This document shows, one piece after another, positions 7,812 to 8,284 of a stretch of 8,284 nucleotides of DNA. The stretch is from Desulfovibrio sp. (GTDB lineage Bacteria > Desulfobacterota > Desulfovibrionia > Desulfovibrionales > Desulfovibrionaceae): contig JAAUYW010000139.1 in NCBI GenBank assembly GCA_014804915.1, forward strand, positions 1 to 8,284. The letters run 5' to 3'. The translations under genes were made by a program, and so were the position numbers. The notes beneath the pieces were generated by a model, which saw only the letters and a list, made by a program, of their open reading frames with translations, did not search any database and was not told the DNA's origin. The stretch's first letter is position 1. The number at the start of each line of letters is the position of its first letter.

Positions 7812-8284
7812 ATGGACTGGACCGAAGGTTACAGGACGGAAGTAGCCTATACTCATGGTTATTACAAGGAAATGAATCCGGCTTTCATGCGGTTTGCGCT
7901 AATTCTCGCCGGCTTTCAGCCGGTGGCAGTGTCAGAAGCATGCGAGCTCGGCTATGGCCAGGGCGTATCCATAAATATTCATGCTGCTACTGAAAACGTC
8001 GCCTGGACCGGCACCGATTTCAATCCCGAACAGGCGGCATTCGCGCAGGAGCTTGCCAGGGTCTCCGGCGCGAGAATACACTGCCATGCCGAGCCGTTCC
8101 ACGATTTTTGCGAGCGCAGGGATCTGCCTGAATTTGACTTCATTGCCCTGCACGGCATCTGGAGCTGGATTTCGCCGGAAAACCGCGCGGCTATTGTCAG
8201 ACTGGTAGATTCTAGGCTGCGCATCGGCGGCTGCCTCTACATTTCCTATAATGCCAATCCCGGCTGGGCGGCTTTTCGGCCTGC
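7812..8284 (+). CDS. Class I SAM-dependent methyltransferase, regulatory-domain type (3' end outside window)
   Basis: The first 157 residues of a cytoplasmic methyltransferase are present; the gene runs off the window. After an N-terminal YTHGYYKEMNP (13-23), the SAM-binding motif I is ELGYGQG (45-51). The acidic loop at the end of strand 2 is GTDFN (67-71), FDFIALHGIWSWIS (108-121) is motif IV, and GGCLYISYNANPGW (139-152) is the later strand and loop. The combination of YxxGYY..NP, LHGIWSWIS and YNxxPGW is what I know from proteins annotated as methyltransferases with a C-terminal regulatory domain, a group that includes the rickettsial protein-lysine methyltransferases acting on outer-membrane protein B. 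The regulatory domain would lie beyond the window, so that part is inference. The substrate cannot be told from the sequence. It is transcribed divergently from the efflux operon, has its own ribosome binding site, and uses AGG and AGA arginine codons often. Confidence 0.85.
   Translation, partial: MDWTEGYRTEVAYTHGYYKEMNPAFMRFALILAGFQPVAVSEACELGYGQGVSINIHAATENVAWTGTDFNPEQAAFAQELARVSGARIHCHAEPFHDFCERRDLPEFDFIALHGIWSWISPENRAAIVRLVDSRLRIGGCLYISYNANPGWAAFRP

Noticed and set aside
7932..8224. Minus-strand frames of 73 and 81 codons opposite the methyltransferase
   Set aside because: They overlap a frame with clear SAM-methyltransferase motifs and show no features of their own.

Overview
The window comes from a Gram-negative bacterium, most likely in Pseudomonadota. 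The main gene block is a tripartite RND efflux system with a membrane-fusion protein and two different inner-membrane pumps, and its first gene makes a periplasmic OB-fold protein. The DNA is moderately GC-rich and ATG, GTG and TGA are used normally. AGG is a fairly common arginine codon, unlike in enteric bacteria. I cannot fix the class from sequence alone.

Layout: almost the whole window (1-7473) is one leftward operon, in transcription order ygiW-like OB-fold gene (7473-7084), mdtA (7071-5872), mdtB (5872-2798) and mdtC (2801 to beyond base 1, so its C-terminus is missing). The genes are tightly packed: 12 bases between ygiW and mdtA, a 1-base TGATG overlap between mdtA and mdtB, and a 4-base GTGA overlap between mdtB and mdtC. 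A strong sigma70-like promoter (TTGACA, 18 bases, TCTAAT) at 7539-7510 drives the operon, and a short palindrome sits in its spacer. A 338-base divergent intergenic region (7474-7811) separates the operon from a rightward gene, cut by the window edge (7812-8284), for a class I SAM-dependent methyltransferase of the type that carries a methyltransferase regulatory domain.

How the genes work together: by homology, MdtB and MdtC form a mixed RND trimer in the inner membrane, powered by proton influx. MdtA links it across the periplasm to a TolC-type outer-membrane channel, which is not encoded here. The OB-fold protein is exported to the periplasm and made from the same transcript, so it probably serves the same envelope-stress or drug-efflux response; its direct role is unknown. 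The methyltransferase is transcribed away from the operon and nothing here ties it to efflux.

I found no mobile element, CRISPR array, RNA gene or clearly new system. The points most worth a second look are the OB-fold gene leading the pump operon, a perfect 10-bp inverted repeat just inside mdtA, the palindrome in the promoter spacer, and a possible decayed reading frame in the intergenic region.
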